Source of the DNA: Halichondria panicea
Lineage: Eukaryota > Porifera > Demospongiae > Suberitida > Halichondriidae
DNA: 64,000 bases
Reading direction: 5' to 3'
Assembly (NCBI RefSeq): GCF_963675165.1
Contig: NC_087383.1
Coordinates: 4,928,979 to 4,992,978, forward strand
This document shows positions 1 through 11,099 of the stretch, in pieces; within the stretch, counting starts at the first letter, position 1; every line of letters starts with the position of its first letter. A program made the translations under genes and the position numbers. The notes under the pieces are model-generated. The model ran no database searches. It saw nothing but the letters and a program-made list of their open reading frames with translations, and was not told where the DNA came from.

Positions 1-1060
1 GACTAAAAGCGTCTTCATTGATCATTTATTGAGCAGCTAGTCTACAAAACAAACACATGCACAAACACACCGAGGCTAGGCATAAATGTAGACATGATAA
101 ACTGGCTATAATTATAAAAGGGAATTAGTACTAGGGAAGCATTGTCGAAGAGAAGTTGTAGTGATCGAGTTCATCACTTGTTCGACTTGCTGTTTCTATA
201 TAGGCTTAGTAGGATCCGTCTCCAGCTTATCTTATATAGGCTAGTGTCAGCTTTACTCTGTTCAGACGATTGTCATCCACACTGTTGCAAGGCTGTGAGT
301 ATTTTGTGAGCATATATATAAGCTACGGGTAGCTATCAGAATGCTATCATGATGGGCTAGAAACCTTCAATCGAACGTTCTATCTACATTTACTTCCTTC
401 AATCCACACTTCCGTTCGTTGTGACGTCATTGTTTTACTGAGCATATAGATCTACGTTGTTATCCTGCGTTAGCCGGTATTTGGCTAATGGTTAGCGCAT
501 GCGCAAGCAGTCGATACCAGGCCCACAATGTAGCGTTATAATCATTATTTTTACTACTTGTGTTACTCGTATACAGGTTTACTGTTTATTGTTTGTGCTT
601 TGTGCAAAAAAAAAAAAACTCTTCGAGAAATTGCGGCCTGGGATCGAGGCTAGGGCTATTTGTTTAAGAAAGAGAAAGGAGCCATACTTGACGGTACTAA
701 GACTCAAAGCGACGGCAGAAACACGGAAGCTGCTCTCCAACAAGATGGCTAAGCCTCAACGGGTCCATGGGCGTGGTTTAGATACATTTTATCCAAGAAG
801 AGCTTGCAACTCCATGAGGGACGTGTCGAATGGTCAACGCTTGTACCAAGGAAGCTCTTGAGCCTCTGTAGGAGTCGACGTATTGCTCAACTAGCTCTTT
901 GACGGCTGTAAAATCCGGCATATCCTTTTCTTACGTGTGGTATATCCTATACTTTACTGTTATTCAGCACCCACAATATATACCCACGACAAGTATAAAA
1001 TGGCCTGGATCTGCAGCTGCTCGTGACAGTGCATCACTTTATTTACAAAAGTAATAATGG
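1..1060. repeat. Gene-free left edge with a partial MITE relic
   Basis: I see no supportable gene here. Positions about 240-652 match the right half of a dispersed element found more completely at 4400-5021 and 6056-6591. Shared parts are the 'cagacgattgtcatccacac' block, the 'gggctagaaaccttcaatcg' block and the terminal 'gcggcctgggatcgaggcta'. A 120-codon open frame at 499-861 overlaps this element and includes an A-run, so I do not treat it as a gene. Confidence 0.6.
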
Positions 1061-1557
1061 CAATAAAGTATTAGGCTGCATACGTTTTGGCCAAGCTCTA
1101 AGGCTCCAAAAATAGCGTGCGATATCAAGAGTCCATAATACGAGAGAGAGAGTATCGAACGAAACCTTGTCTTGCATCGGAAAGCGTTTAATGACAATTT
1201 CCATGGCAATGACATATTGCTGTCTCAAGGCAAGTGGCTGCTTCAGGCGCTCAGATTAGTCAGTTAGCAAACAAGAAGTCAAGTTAATTTCTGATGCAGG
1301 GCTAAGCTACGTTCGATACTCTCTTCTCTTCTATTATGGACTCTTGGCGATATTTACAGGGTCCTGTGTATAATCGTTGTAATCATTACACCCCCCCCTC
1401 CAAATGTTCTTGTGTGTAATTATTACTTTAGTTGATTCTTGTATGAATTGTGTGCCTCGTGGTTTATCAGATAAGTCTCTAATTGCATGCACGGTATTGC
1501 ACACGCATGTGTATTATACCAAACATAATTGTCCATTATACTGAATTGTTTGTACAG

Positions 1558-1713
1558 ATTTTATCTTGGATGATTCCCTCGACGAATTATCGATGATATT
1601 GATGACTGTATGTTGTCACATATTATGTGTCGAGGTGCTTCAATGCTTCCTATCCATGGTCAAGTTGCAACTCCTTCAATTGGCTGGAGATGTGGAAACA
1701 AATCCTGGTCCTG
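1558..1713 (+). other. 2A-encoding first exon of gene A
   Basis: The exon encodes a short Cys/Leu-rich leader ending LQLAGDVETNPGP, which fits the 2A consensus D(V/I)ExNPGP. In known 2As the ribosome skips the Gly-Pro bond. The exon ends one base after the terminal Pro codon (donor GTAAAT at 1714) and begins after a tacag acceptor-like tract, so both borders are phase 1. The 54-bp following intron is a multiple of three with no in-frame stop, so retention would be tolerated in copy A. Confidence 0.85.
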
Positions 1714-4700
1714 GTAAATTAAATATGGAACTTTTATTTATCCAGGCATTGAAATCAATTTGTACAGAGACCCCTGAGTACAGGACAATGGTATCGTGCA
1801 TCAAGGAGTTGACTGATACAACTGCTCGTGGTGTCTCTGGAATCAGTGATGTTTTATTCGCGAGATCGCTTATGTCAGATGAGATTCATCGAAAAATGAT
1901 GGACACTTATCTAGAAGACCATAAAAAAGCTTCGATACTGATTAAAGACGTCTCTGGTCAAATCAAGTTGAATCCTGAAAAATTCCTCGTCTTTGTTGAT
2001 GTCTTAAAGGAAGATGGTCCATGGACCAATGACATAGTCTCTCATGTCTTAAAAGAGTACAACAGTATAAAAGCATCAGGTGAGGTCAACCTATATAATA
2101 TTTTTTACAACTTTCACTCCTCTTTCTACCATGCAATGCAGCTCCACCTCCATCACATACAAGCACACTGAGTCATAGCGCTGACGTAAGCAGCCGTGTC
2201 AGTGATGTCGATAAAATCGCCCGACTCCATCGTGTAGATCTTATCGTACTTGATCAGCAATGCACAGATTCTCGTATTCTTCCAATATCCAAGTGCATAG
2301 TTCCTTGGAACGCTTATGGCCGATACCTTGGTTTAAGTCCACAGCAAATACGTGCTATTGACACAGATCGTCTGCTCTCTTTACCGCATTCCAAAGCTGA
2401 AGAAATGCTTCTTCAATGGAAGAAAATGTGTCATGCTCAGACAGCAATGAAATGTACCTATCGCTACTTGCTTCAGGGATGCATTAGTGTAGAAGGCAAT
2501 CTTCGCCTTGTAGGTGAAATATGCGATATCATTGCTGATCCCTCATGTAAGTGCAATCAAAAGTATGCGTAGCATCTGCATGACGGTCTTGTTTCATATT
2601 AAATATTTGTTGCCAACAGATGACAAAGCTGGCAGTGATCATGTTGTCCCCGGAATCTGCCCAAGCCCTTACAAACAAGCTGATAAACCACAACCTGTAA
2701 AGGCTGATGAACCAAGCCTAGAGAGAGCAAGAGAAACAGGTATTATAGGCTAAACTATAATTATAATCGTATGATATATGTACTTCCTTCTAGAACCAAA
2801 GCCATCCAAGGAGGACGAACTGCCTAACGATGTGCCAAAAGCATTCTGTGAACTACCTCCTACTACGGTAAAGACTCAGTATTCAGAGGAAAGTGATGCT
2901 CGTGCTCGTGCTCAAGTGGCTACAGGCAAACTGTGGCCAATCAATCACGGTAAAGATGTACTTCGTTTTTACATCATTAACCCAGATGATCTGGCCAGAG
3001 TTGGTCTCAATGCTGACAACATAAAGTCATGGGCTGAGAAGTGGGACCAGCACACATATAGCAATGAGATTCCAAAATTACGACCTTCTGGACATTCCAA
3101 TTCGGACATCAGGATCAAAATTAGTAAGCAATTGCTCCCAATGGACTGCTATTCATTTTGTTCTGCAGATCCAAATGGTGAATCTTGGTCTGCGGTTGGA
3201 GTTGATGCTGAATTGGTTGATAAATCCAAACCTACCATGGTTCTTGGGTTTGTCAAAGGTCGTAGTGACTACAATCAACACATCGCGATCCATGAATTTG
3301 GGCATGCATTGGGCATGGAGCATGAGCACCAGAGATCAATTTTCTGGTCAGTAGCGAAGAAGTTTATTGATGTTGACAAAATGAAAAAAGATGAGAGATT
3401 AAAGAACACAGATATTCATTACTTGGAAAGTTTGCAGTGTGGTGACGGCTCTGACAAGTACGACCCTGACAGTGTCATGCACTATTGGTGAGTGGAAATT
3501 CTTTTGTTGGTCTATACAATACTTTAACTCATTACTACTTTTATTTTCAGGTTCGACAAAGAATGGCTGAAGTCGGCTGAACATAGGGATAAAAATAAAG
3601 TGAATAGTGACAGAATTTTGAGTGACGAAGAGAGGAAAGTCATTCTAGGTATCCACACGCGTGATAACATCCTTGCAGTTTGCCCGTCTCCAACAGATTT
3701 TTCCTTTTTGGCAGGGTGCTACAGGAAAAGTAAGAGCTAGTGCCTGTACTAATACACTTAGTTTTAGCCAGCAATGGACAATGCCCCATCCAAGACAGCA
3801 CGTTACTATGGAGGGTACAATCTTATACACTCTGTGACTTGTATAATTATACATAATTATCATTGCTTGTTTTTTGTGTATCGATCCATAAGCAATTATG
3901 TGTGATGATTTCAATTTTGTAGAAATCGATCCGATTGGGCGTGATCAGAATGGAACATTACACCGAAGTGGAGGTATAGTTTGCTAGCCATATAGTTCCA
4001 AAATAATGGCAATGCATGACTATGATACTATTGTAGTTCTAAATAATAGTTAGACACTGTTTAGGAAGTTTCTACATGATTTAGAAGCCCAAAGGGCTGG
4101 TTGTAGTATCCCGAACGCAGTGAGGGTTCTACTAGCCCTGAGGACTTCTAAATCATGTGGAAACTTCCTAAACAGTGTCTAAGCATTTTAGATCATAGCA
4201 ACCATGAGTATTTAGCCAATCAGATTTGAATGTTCTTATCGCTACATGATTTTCTAAGTGAAGTACATGATTTTCTAAGTAAGTACATGATTTTCTAAAT
4301 AAGTACATGATTTTATAAGTTATAATATATAGAATACTTCCTTTAGCCAATCAAATTGCAGTATTTATGGCAAACATGATCTAAGTATCATATAAATACC
4401 TAGCCTCCTTCACCGGCCTTTGAAAGAAGGCCTGCTATCGACTGCTTGCGCATGCGCCAAATTATTGGATTTTTTCCCCGTAAATATTTCTATAATACTA
4501 TAATATTGGATTTTTTCCCCGTAAATATTCCTATAATACTGGTACATCAGAGAAAATATCCTAAAAGTCATACACAGAGCTATATAGCTAGCTAGCTAGA
4601 AACAGAGCTGTGTAGATTTGTTGTACTGCTATTTTCTTCTGATAGAATCAGTAGCAGTAGTATAGTAGACTTTCACCAAAGTTAGTGTTAAATGGGCGTG

Positions 4701-7700
4701 GCCTGTCCATATAGGCTCTTATCAGCCGTCACTCCTTTCAGACGATCGTCATCCACACTGTTGCAGGCTGTGAGTCTTTTGTTAACATAGCAGGCTAAGG
4801 GTAGCTATCAGAGAATGCTATTCGATGGGCTAGAAACCTTCAATCGAACTTTCTATCTACTTCCTTCAATCCACTTCCTTTCGTTGTGATGTCATAGTTT
4901 TACTGAGCATAAACGATGTTATCCAAAGCCCCCAGATACCGGGGGGATATTAGCGCATGCGCAAGCAGTCGATACCAGGCCCACTTCCCTAGCGGGAAGT
5001 GCGGCCTGGGATCGAGGCTAATAAATACCACGCATATACAGGTGTAGAAAATTCACATGCTGTACCCATAAATACTCCTGCGCACACCAAACCAATGGAA
5101 AAAGGTTCGTCTAAGGCGTGTACCCTATATTACACGCAATTGATTAACTGAAACCCTGACGATAATCGACTAAGTATACAACCAGTATAGGTTGCACACA
5201 TCTCTGCAGGAAAAGGCCACATCTGGTGGACAGGTAGTTTATTTCCTATAATCCCACAGGAACGATAATCAGCACTTATAACAGAAGAGCGCCTAATAAG
5301 GAAGCTTTTTGCGTACGTGCTACATAGATACTACTGCTAGAGCTGATCAGCAGTGGCGGATCTAGGGGGATCCCAGGGTGCCATGGAACCTCCCTTTCAG
5401 TCTTGCTAAGATCAGACTCTACCATATAGGCGCTAGGCATAGGCCTTCACGCTCTTGCAACACTGCACTTCATACATCTAGAGTACGTACGTGGCTGTTA
5501 TTTTATCACTGACTCACGAATTCAATGTAAGTGTGTACATATCAGCAATAATAATTATGCGTTAATTTATTCCAGCCCCGTCTTCTTTTCTTATAAACTC
5601 TACTGCTTCTTGACGTTCCACTTACGCATCAAAACCTATGTAATATACTCCGGCCTGTACTGAAAAAGAAAGGGAATCCGACCAGAAAACATTGGCAATG
5701 TATAGCTAGGATTGGCCGGAGGAAACCCAAAAGTGTGGAAATAAGAAAAACCGGTAAAGTTTATGCCACCATAGATAGAAGAGGAAGAGGAATTGGTAAC
5801 GGAAGTACCCTCGGGTAAAATCCGCTTTAGCGTGGTTTAATCGAGGCTGTGTCAACAAGCCAAAGATGAAGTTGGGCGTTGTCTGGCTAATGGCCTATTT
5901 TCTACACACTAGTGCATAATACGGGTATATACTGTACATGTACAAACTCAAACATTCAACATTCAGACAATACTTATAGCTTGCACAAAATGCACAGTCA
6001 ATGATCATTATGTCCCATGGCCACAAATTGTCCCCTAAAATACATGACTTGTATTAGCCTCCTTCACCGGCCTTCAAGAGAAAAGAAGGCCTGCTATCGC
6101 CGTACTGCTTGCGCATGCGCAAAATTATTAGATATTTTTCCCATACAATTTCCTATAATACTGAATTTATCTGAGAAAATATCCAAAAAATCATACACAG
6201 AGTTATATAGCTTGCTAGCTATAAAGACAAAGCTGTTAGAGTTGTTGGAATAGTAGACTTTCACCAAAGTTAGTGTTAGATGGGCGTGGCCTATCCATAA
6301 TTGTCAGCTTTCACTTTGTTCAGACGATTGTTATCCACACTGTTACAGGCTGTGAGTCTTTTGTTAACATAGCAGGACAAGGGTAGCTACCAGAGAATGC
6401 TATCCGATGGGCTAGAAACCTTTAAGCGAACTTTATATCTACTTCCTTCAATCCACTTCCAATCGTTGTGATGTCATTGTTTTACTGAGCATAATACGAT
6501 GTCCCCCAGATACCGGGGGGATATTAGCGCATGCGCAAGCAATCGATACCAGACCCACGCTTCGAGGAAGTGCGGCCTGGGATCGAGGCTAGACTTCAGT
6601 CTTGTACCATATAGCGGGTATTTCGAGGGTATAAATTTTCGCAGATGGACCTCTACAAAGGATTTTGCGGATTTTAATTTCGTGGTCTGGGTTCCAGCCT
6701 TTTGGCGCATGCGCACATCAACATGCAGCTGTACCTCCACACCGTTAGCCTCGAATTCTGGCCTAGCCTGTATGAATCGGTGAGGCACTATGTCCTCCAC
6801 CTCTAGCAGAAAGTTTGCTGTGCAGGCCATGGTCAGGGGATACCATCAGTACCAAACAATCTGGGCTATACCGGTGTCCTTGTCTTTTGATTGTTGTCGA
6901 TAGGTGTGGTTAATAATACTGAACATGCCTACTATTAATAAATTTTTGTGGGTATAAATTTTCGCGGTACAGGCTCAATCCGCGAAAACCGCAAACATTT
7001 ATACCCTCGAAATATACCCGCTATACGGTATATACTATTATAATTATATTCTTATGATGGTGTACTTTCTGCCAGAGAAGGTGCTTGCTATTCTTATAAG
7101 GGTGTACATTCTGCCAGGGAGGGCTTGCTATTCTTATGAGAGTGTACTTTCTAGATCTGCCATCAAGGGTGCTTGCTATTCTTATAAGGGTGTACTTACT
7201 GACAATAAGGGTGCTTAATTGCTATTCTTATAAGGGTGTACATTTTGCCAGGGAGGGCTTGCTAATCTTATGAGGGTGTACTTTCTGCCATAAAGGGTGC
7301 ATAGCAATTTTTCACATTGCCGGTAGGGTGGCGATGCATGTCTGGTGTGATATTACAGTGGAACCTCTTATAACAGACTCTCTAAATAGCGGACCCCTCT
7401 GTAATAGCAACAACATGTACCAATTGCTTTTATTATCAAACTAGTGTACTTGCAACCCCAAATAGCTATTACCGGCAATGTGAAAAATTGCTATGATTGG
7501 CCAGGAACACAAACTACCAGTAAACATGACATTTTACACTTGAATGACGTTGTAACAGTATTCAATGCTCTCGTCATATTTCTTGTTTCCACGCTTTTTG
7601 GTGTTGTTCCCGGCTAATCCTAGCACATATTGTACTTACTGCCAATGAGGGTATGCGGTGCTTGCTATTCTTATAAGGGTGTACATTCTGCCAGCGAGGG

Positions 7701-9712
7701 CTTGCTATTCTGATTAGCAAGTGTTTTTCTGGCCGGATACGAATGCGGTGGGTACAAGGTGTTTACGTGTGTGTGAAAACCGCTAAGCCAATACCTTGAT
7801 GTTGAATCATGCAGTCTAATGGCTGCACAGTTCCCAAAATGCAACAAGCGTACTGATATTCAATTTACGGTTGATTTTATGCACATCGATATCCTCTGTA
7901 CAATGCACAATAATTACTGCATGGGATGGAACGTTCAGTTATACTTATCAGTACTTGTTTATATAATTATACAGATCAACAAGAAAACATACAACCACAA
8001 TTAATAGTACCACCTCCTTCAACAAATCAAGCTACTGGCTTTCCCAGTCTTCAACGAGGTACTTAAAATAATTATACTTATATAAGTGTGTTGATATTAT
8101 GTGTGCATTTAATCTGCTAGCTATTATATACCGTATAGTACGAAATTTTCGCTGATTTCGTGGTTAGCAATCCTACACGAAAATTAAGTCCACGAAAATT
8201 GTTAGAATTATCTGCTACAACGTACAGAGATTAAAGGCGTGGCTTCCGGTAAGCAGTCATTCGTGCAACAAAATGTTAGAGGCCATTCATAAGTTAGTGC
8301 CTCGAAAATTTTGTGCTATACGGTAGTCGTATGTTTGTATAGACAACAATTGTGATCATCAATAACTCATGTGCTTTTGCATCATTATAATTATAGATAT
8401 GATAAGCAAAGGCCGTGCTAGGAGTCCCTCACTCGATCTCAACATGTCAAGCTGCCACGCTAAAATTGGCAAATCTACCGTTGCCACCGAGATTGGCAGC
8501 GTTATCAATAGAGTTTCTGATTTGGCAACTAAAATCGGAAAAACTGATGCAAGAGATCAACTGCAAGAAGTATCTCTTAATCTCGGTTCTTCTGTTACAA
8601 AAGTTGGGGTTATAGGAGCAAGTAACTCCGGGAAGAGCACAACACTAAATGCACTTATTGGGGATAAATTTCTACCTGCATCATCAGGGGGTACAACAGC
8701 ACACATTCTTTGTATCAAGCATAATCCTGAATTTCTAAACGGTAAACTTTTGGATCCTGAAGAGAGGGAACTTGCAAAGGAGAGGAGAAGCATTTTTGAG
8801 GAACTTAAACGAGTTAATAAAACACAGCGTAAAAGTTCCCAGGAACTTAAACGAGTTAATAAAATACAGCGTAAAAGTTCCCAATTAAGCACCGCCAGCG
8901 ATTCTGGTGCTATATTTGAATTGCAGGTTTTAATCCCTTTCTTGAGTAAACATCCTGACATCAATCTTGAGCTTTATGATACACCAGGCACTTCCGAAGG
9001 TAAACAATCCCAAATTTACCTCGATACTATACAAACTATTGAGCAAATGGAAGGTCTTCTTCTAATACTAAGCCAGGATACAGTACTGCTTGACCCAACA
9101 ACTCAACTGGTCCAGAACCTACGAGAAAAATATCCACTGCTGATGGATCCAAAACAGCCAAGAATTCTAGTTCTCGTGAACAAATATGACCTATTCTTCG
9201 ATGACATTGATGAAGATGAGGACAATGAGACCATAGAAGAGAAACGTCTAGATATTAGTGGAAGAACTGGGTTTCCTCTACAAAATATCGTTTTCTATAG
9301 TGCTAAACTTGCCCTCACAGCAAGAAAGTGGAGAGCTGACATTGCATCAGTTGATGAAACACAATTTGATGAAACAAAAGTTGCTGTTCGAAAATTGAAG
9401 AAAGAAGAAGTAACTGAGCTACTGAAAAAAACAGATTTAACATTTGAGCAGAAAATCAAGAAAATGAGTGATATTGCCACGAGTGGAAGTCTTATCGAAG
9501 AAGTGGAGAAATCAATCGTAAAGTCCTGTTCAATGTTTAAGCCATTAAAAGCTATAGATGACACGTTGAACATTATATGCAAGCTACTTGAGGATGTGCA
9601 GCAAGAAAGAGAAAGAAAAAGGTCCGATTCTGAAAAGCAAGAGGCGGCAGGGTGGTCAGAGGATTTGGAACAACTAAAATTAAAACTCAAGTCATTTTCA
9701 AATGACTTTTAA
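1558..9712 (+). CDS. Gene A: 2A signal - CARD-like - Death domain - astacin protease - dynamin-like GTPase
   Basis: Exons: 1602(or 1593)-1713, 1768-2079, 2142-2546, 2620-2739, 2794-3487, 3551-3729, 3923-3973, 7975-8058 and 8397-9712. The frame closes over 1,090-1,093 residues. Optional in-phase microexons at 5048-5104 and 5210-5233 would add 27. Domains in order: hydrophobic leader ending DVETNPGP; CARD-like helices; a Death domain with the WNAYGRYLGLS core; an astacin-type protease with HEFGHALGMEHEHQR and SVMHY; a GTPase with P-loop GASNSGKST, DTPG and NKYD. Nearly all introns are phase 1. The conserved ATG is 1602 and ATG 1593 is also in frame; an in-frame stop at 1542 precedes both. The family is unknown to me as a whole. 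The domain calls come from motifs, and an immune or cell-death role is inferred from the death folds plus GTPase. The GTPase exon has a 39-42 bp internal tandem duplication at about 8799-8882. Confidence 0.8.
4047..4182. repeat. Hairpin element in gene A intron
   Basis: Inverted arms of about 45 bp read 'agacactgtttaggaagttt' on the left and its complement on the right, around a loop. It lies between exons at 3973 and 7975. No coding content is seen. Confidence 0.75.
4242..4322. repeat. Short tandem repeat, 'tacatgattttctaag' units
   Basis: Four imperfect head-to-tail copies of a unit of about 22-25 bp containing 'tacatgattttctaag'. Intronic, with no coding signal. Confidence 0.7.
4400..5021. 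mobile_element. MITE-like element, family with GGCCTGGGATCGAGGCTA end
   Basis: Begins 'tagcctccttcaccggcc' and ends 'gcggcctgggatcgaggcta', which are imperfect terminal inverted repeats. It contains 'gcgcatgcgc' near both ends. A second copy is at 6056-6591, a right-half copy at about 240-652 and a reversed relative at 35425-35760. No transposase is seen, so it is non-autonomous. Confidence 0.7.
6056..6591. mobile_element. Second copy of the GGCCTGGGATCGAGGCTA MITE family
   Basis: Colinear with 4400-5021: the same 'cctccttcaccggcctt' start, the same 'cagacgattgttatccacac' core and the same 'gcggcctgggatcgaggcta' end. It is about 85 bp shorter. It lies in the long gene A intron. Confidence 0.7.
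6606..7030. mobile_element. MITE with 'accatatagcgggtatttcg' termini
   Basis: The left end 'accatatagcgggtatttcg' is answered by 'cgaaatatacccgctatacg' near 7030. The inner 'agggtataaattttcgc' is also inverted. The interior shows no gene; open frames on both strands across it are chance frames. Confidence 0.65.
7060..7720. repeat. Minisatellite (40-45 bp units) split by an inverted-repeat insert
   Basis: Five to six units with the core 'cttgctattcttataagg' plus 'gtgtacattctgccag' run from 7060 to 7310 and resume at 7625-7720. Between them, 7305-7328 and 7467-7493 are inverted copies ('atagcaatttttcacattgc'), consistent with an element that landed in the array. A pogo-like end 'cagtggaacctcttataac' lies at about 7359. 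Confidence 0.65.
8129..8325. mobile_element. Small MITE with 'taccgtatagtacgaaattt' ends
   Basis: About 195 bp. The left end 'accgtatagtacgaaa' is matched by the right end 'ttttgtgctatacggta'. It sits in the last intron of gene A, just before the GTPase exon. Confidence 0.65.
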
Positions 9713-10221
9713 AAGTGACAGTTAGTTATTATTTTGTAGCTATAGTGTATAAATTATTTTTGTAGAAAGATTTCTAGCTGGATCAGTCAGAGGATTTGGA
9801 AAAACTAACGAGTGCTCTTCAAATACGTAACAATGTACATAATTATAATTATAGTGTGCATAAATAATTTTTGTATAGATTTCTAGCTGGATCAACTAAA
9901 ATTTGAGTGCTATTTTTGTATAAGATTTCTAGCTACCGGTAGTAAGACAGTCATACGTTGCATAGTGCATACTGTATTACTAGAGTTTTTGAACATAAAT
10001 AAAATTGCAAAACCTAAAAGTTAGTACTGGTAGTAATGACACCTGATCCCTGCCAAAACACAATAGTTAGATCGCGAAGACTCAAATTTTCTGCTGATTT
10101 GGCTCATTTGCAAAGGTGTTTTATCCGCAATGTCAAGTATTATCCCTCGTGCGGCTACGCCTCAAGGCATAATAACTTTTTACTATAAGGACCTTATTAT
10201 GACATATCACTATGGGGAATG
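9713..10221. repeat. Gene A 3' flank with echoes of the last exon
   Basis: Two degenerate partial repeats of the exon end appear: 'gatttctagctggatcagtc' followed by 'agaggatttggaaaaacta' at about 9766-9808, and a shorter one at about 9883. At about 9970-10200 there is a dispersed AT-rich repeat beginning 'actgtattactagag', related to 33870-34080 and 56789-56957. No gene is seen. Confidence 0.5.
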
Positions 10222-10353
10222 AATCTTTGTATCAAGCCATAATCCTGAATTTCCAAACGGTAAACTTTTGGATCCAGAAGAGAGGGAACTTGCAAAGGAG
10301 AAGAGAAGCATTTTTGAGGAACTTAAACGAGTTAATAAAACACAGCGTAAAAT
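10222..10353 (+). pseudogene. Detached fragment of the gene A GTPase exon
   Basis: About 130 bp match 8715-8850 of gene A closely (shared 'aacggtaaacttttggatcc' and 'aacgagttaataaaacacag'). The P-loop and every other GTPase motif are missing, and the match stops after 'cagcgtaaaa'. It is a broken partial duplication and not functional as a GTPase. Confidence 0.85.
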
Positions 10354-11099
10354 TGTCAGTATCAACAACCCAAGTCACTATCTACATGTATACCACGGGG
10401 CAAGAACAGTCAAAGTGTCTAAGTCACCTTCATAGAAAATACAGCACCCCGACGCTGATGCTATGAGACTGAGAGTGGACAAATCGACAGCAATTGGTAG
10501 TTAGTAGTGGCCTAAGTAGCCACTTGAAATGTACAATAGCGACAATTAAGTCACTGTATAAAGCTGCCAATGGTTGAATATTGGGTGTTCTGCCTATCAC
10601 CTTATCCAATGACCTAGACAAGATATGTATATTACTCATGCAAGTGGGATGTACAGGTAATACAACTCGAGCCCGAGGGCAAGAGTTGTATTCGCAGTAC
10701 AGCACGAGGGCATGACGTAATAACCTAACTTATTGCTGATTAATGGATCTGCAGGATTCTACCCGACTGCATTTAGATTCGCCACGCACCAATGCACTCC
10801 AGTTTATGCAAGCTAATAGAGTGCTGGGTGGTGCTTTACACATCCAAACACCCACGGGGTGTGTCATGTCCGTTCACATCCTGACACGGGTTCGTTCACA
10901 AGCCTGAAACGAACCCGTGGCTGTGTAGGTTAAATCGGTTATGCATCCTGCATGGGTAATATCAATATCATCCAAGACAAGAGTAGCTTATCTACTCTTG
11001 TCCAGGTATATTGACCACATGATATCACCCAGGCATGTGCTGTATATGTACATTGTATTTACAGCACAGTAGTACAATCCTTGCCACAATGAGCAATAA
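10354..11099. other. Gene-free stretch with small inverted repeats
   Basis: No gene recognised. Short inverted pieces include 'caagagtagcttatctactcttg' near 10978 and a 'gaacccgtg' pair near 10885-10920. They look like decayed MITEs. Confidence 0.5.

Noticed and set aside
1566-1601. Start of gene A at the TTG at 1566
   Set aside because: TTG is not a usual animal start. The ATG at 1602 is conserved in gene B (25385), whereas the one at 1593 is GTG there.
1714-1745. A 32-bp intron in gene A using the ccag acceptor at 1745
   Set aside because: It shifts the frame into an early stop. The acceptor at 1767 (54 bp) keeps the CARD frame and matches gene B.
7060-7720. CRISPR-like repeat-spacer pattern
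   Set aside because: The units are contiguous 40-45 bp minisatellite copies without unique spacers, in an intron of a eukaryotic gene.
1558-9712. Calling genes A and B classical NLRs (NACHT/NB-ARC plus LRR)
   Set aside because: The nucleotide-binding part has dynamin-type P-loop, DTPG and NKxD motifs rather than NACHT Walker B/sensor motifs, and no leucine-rich repeats are seen.
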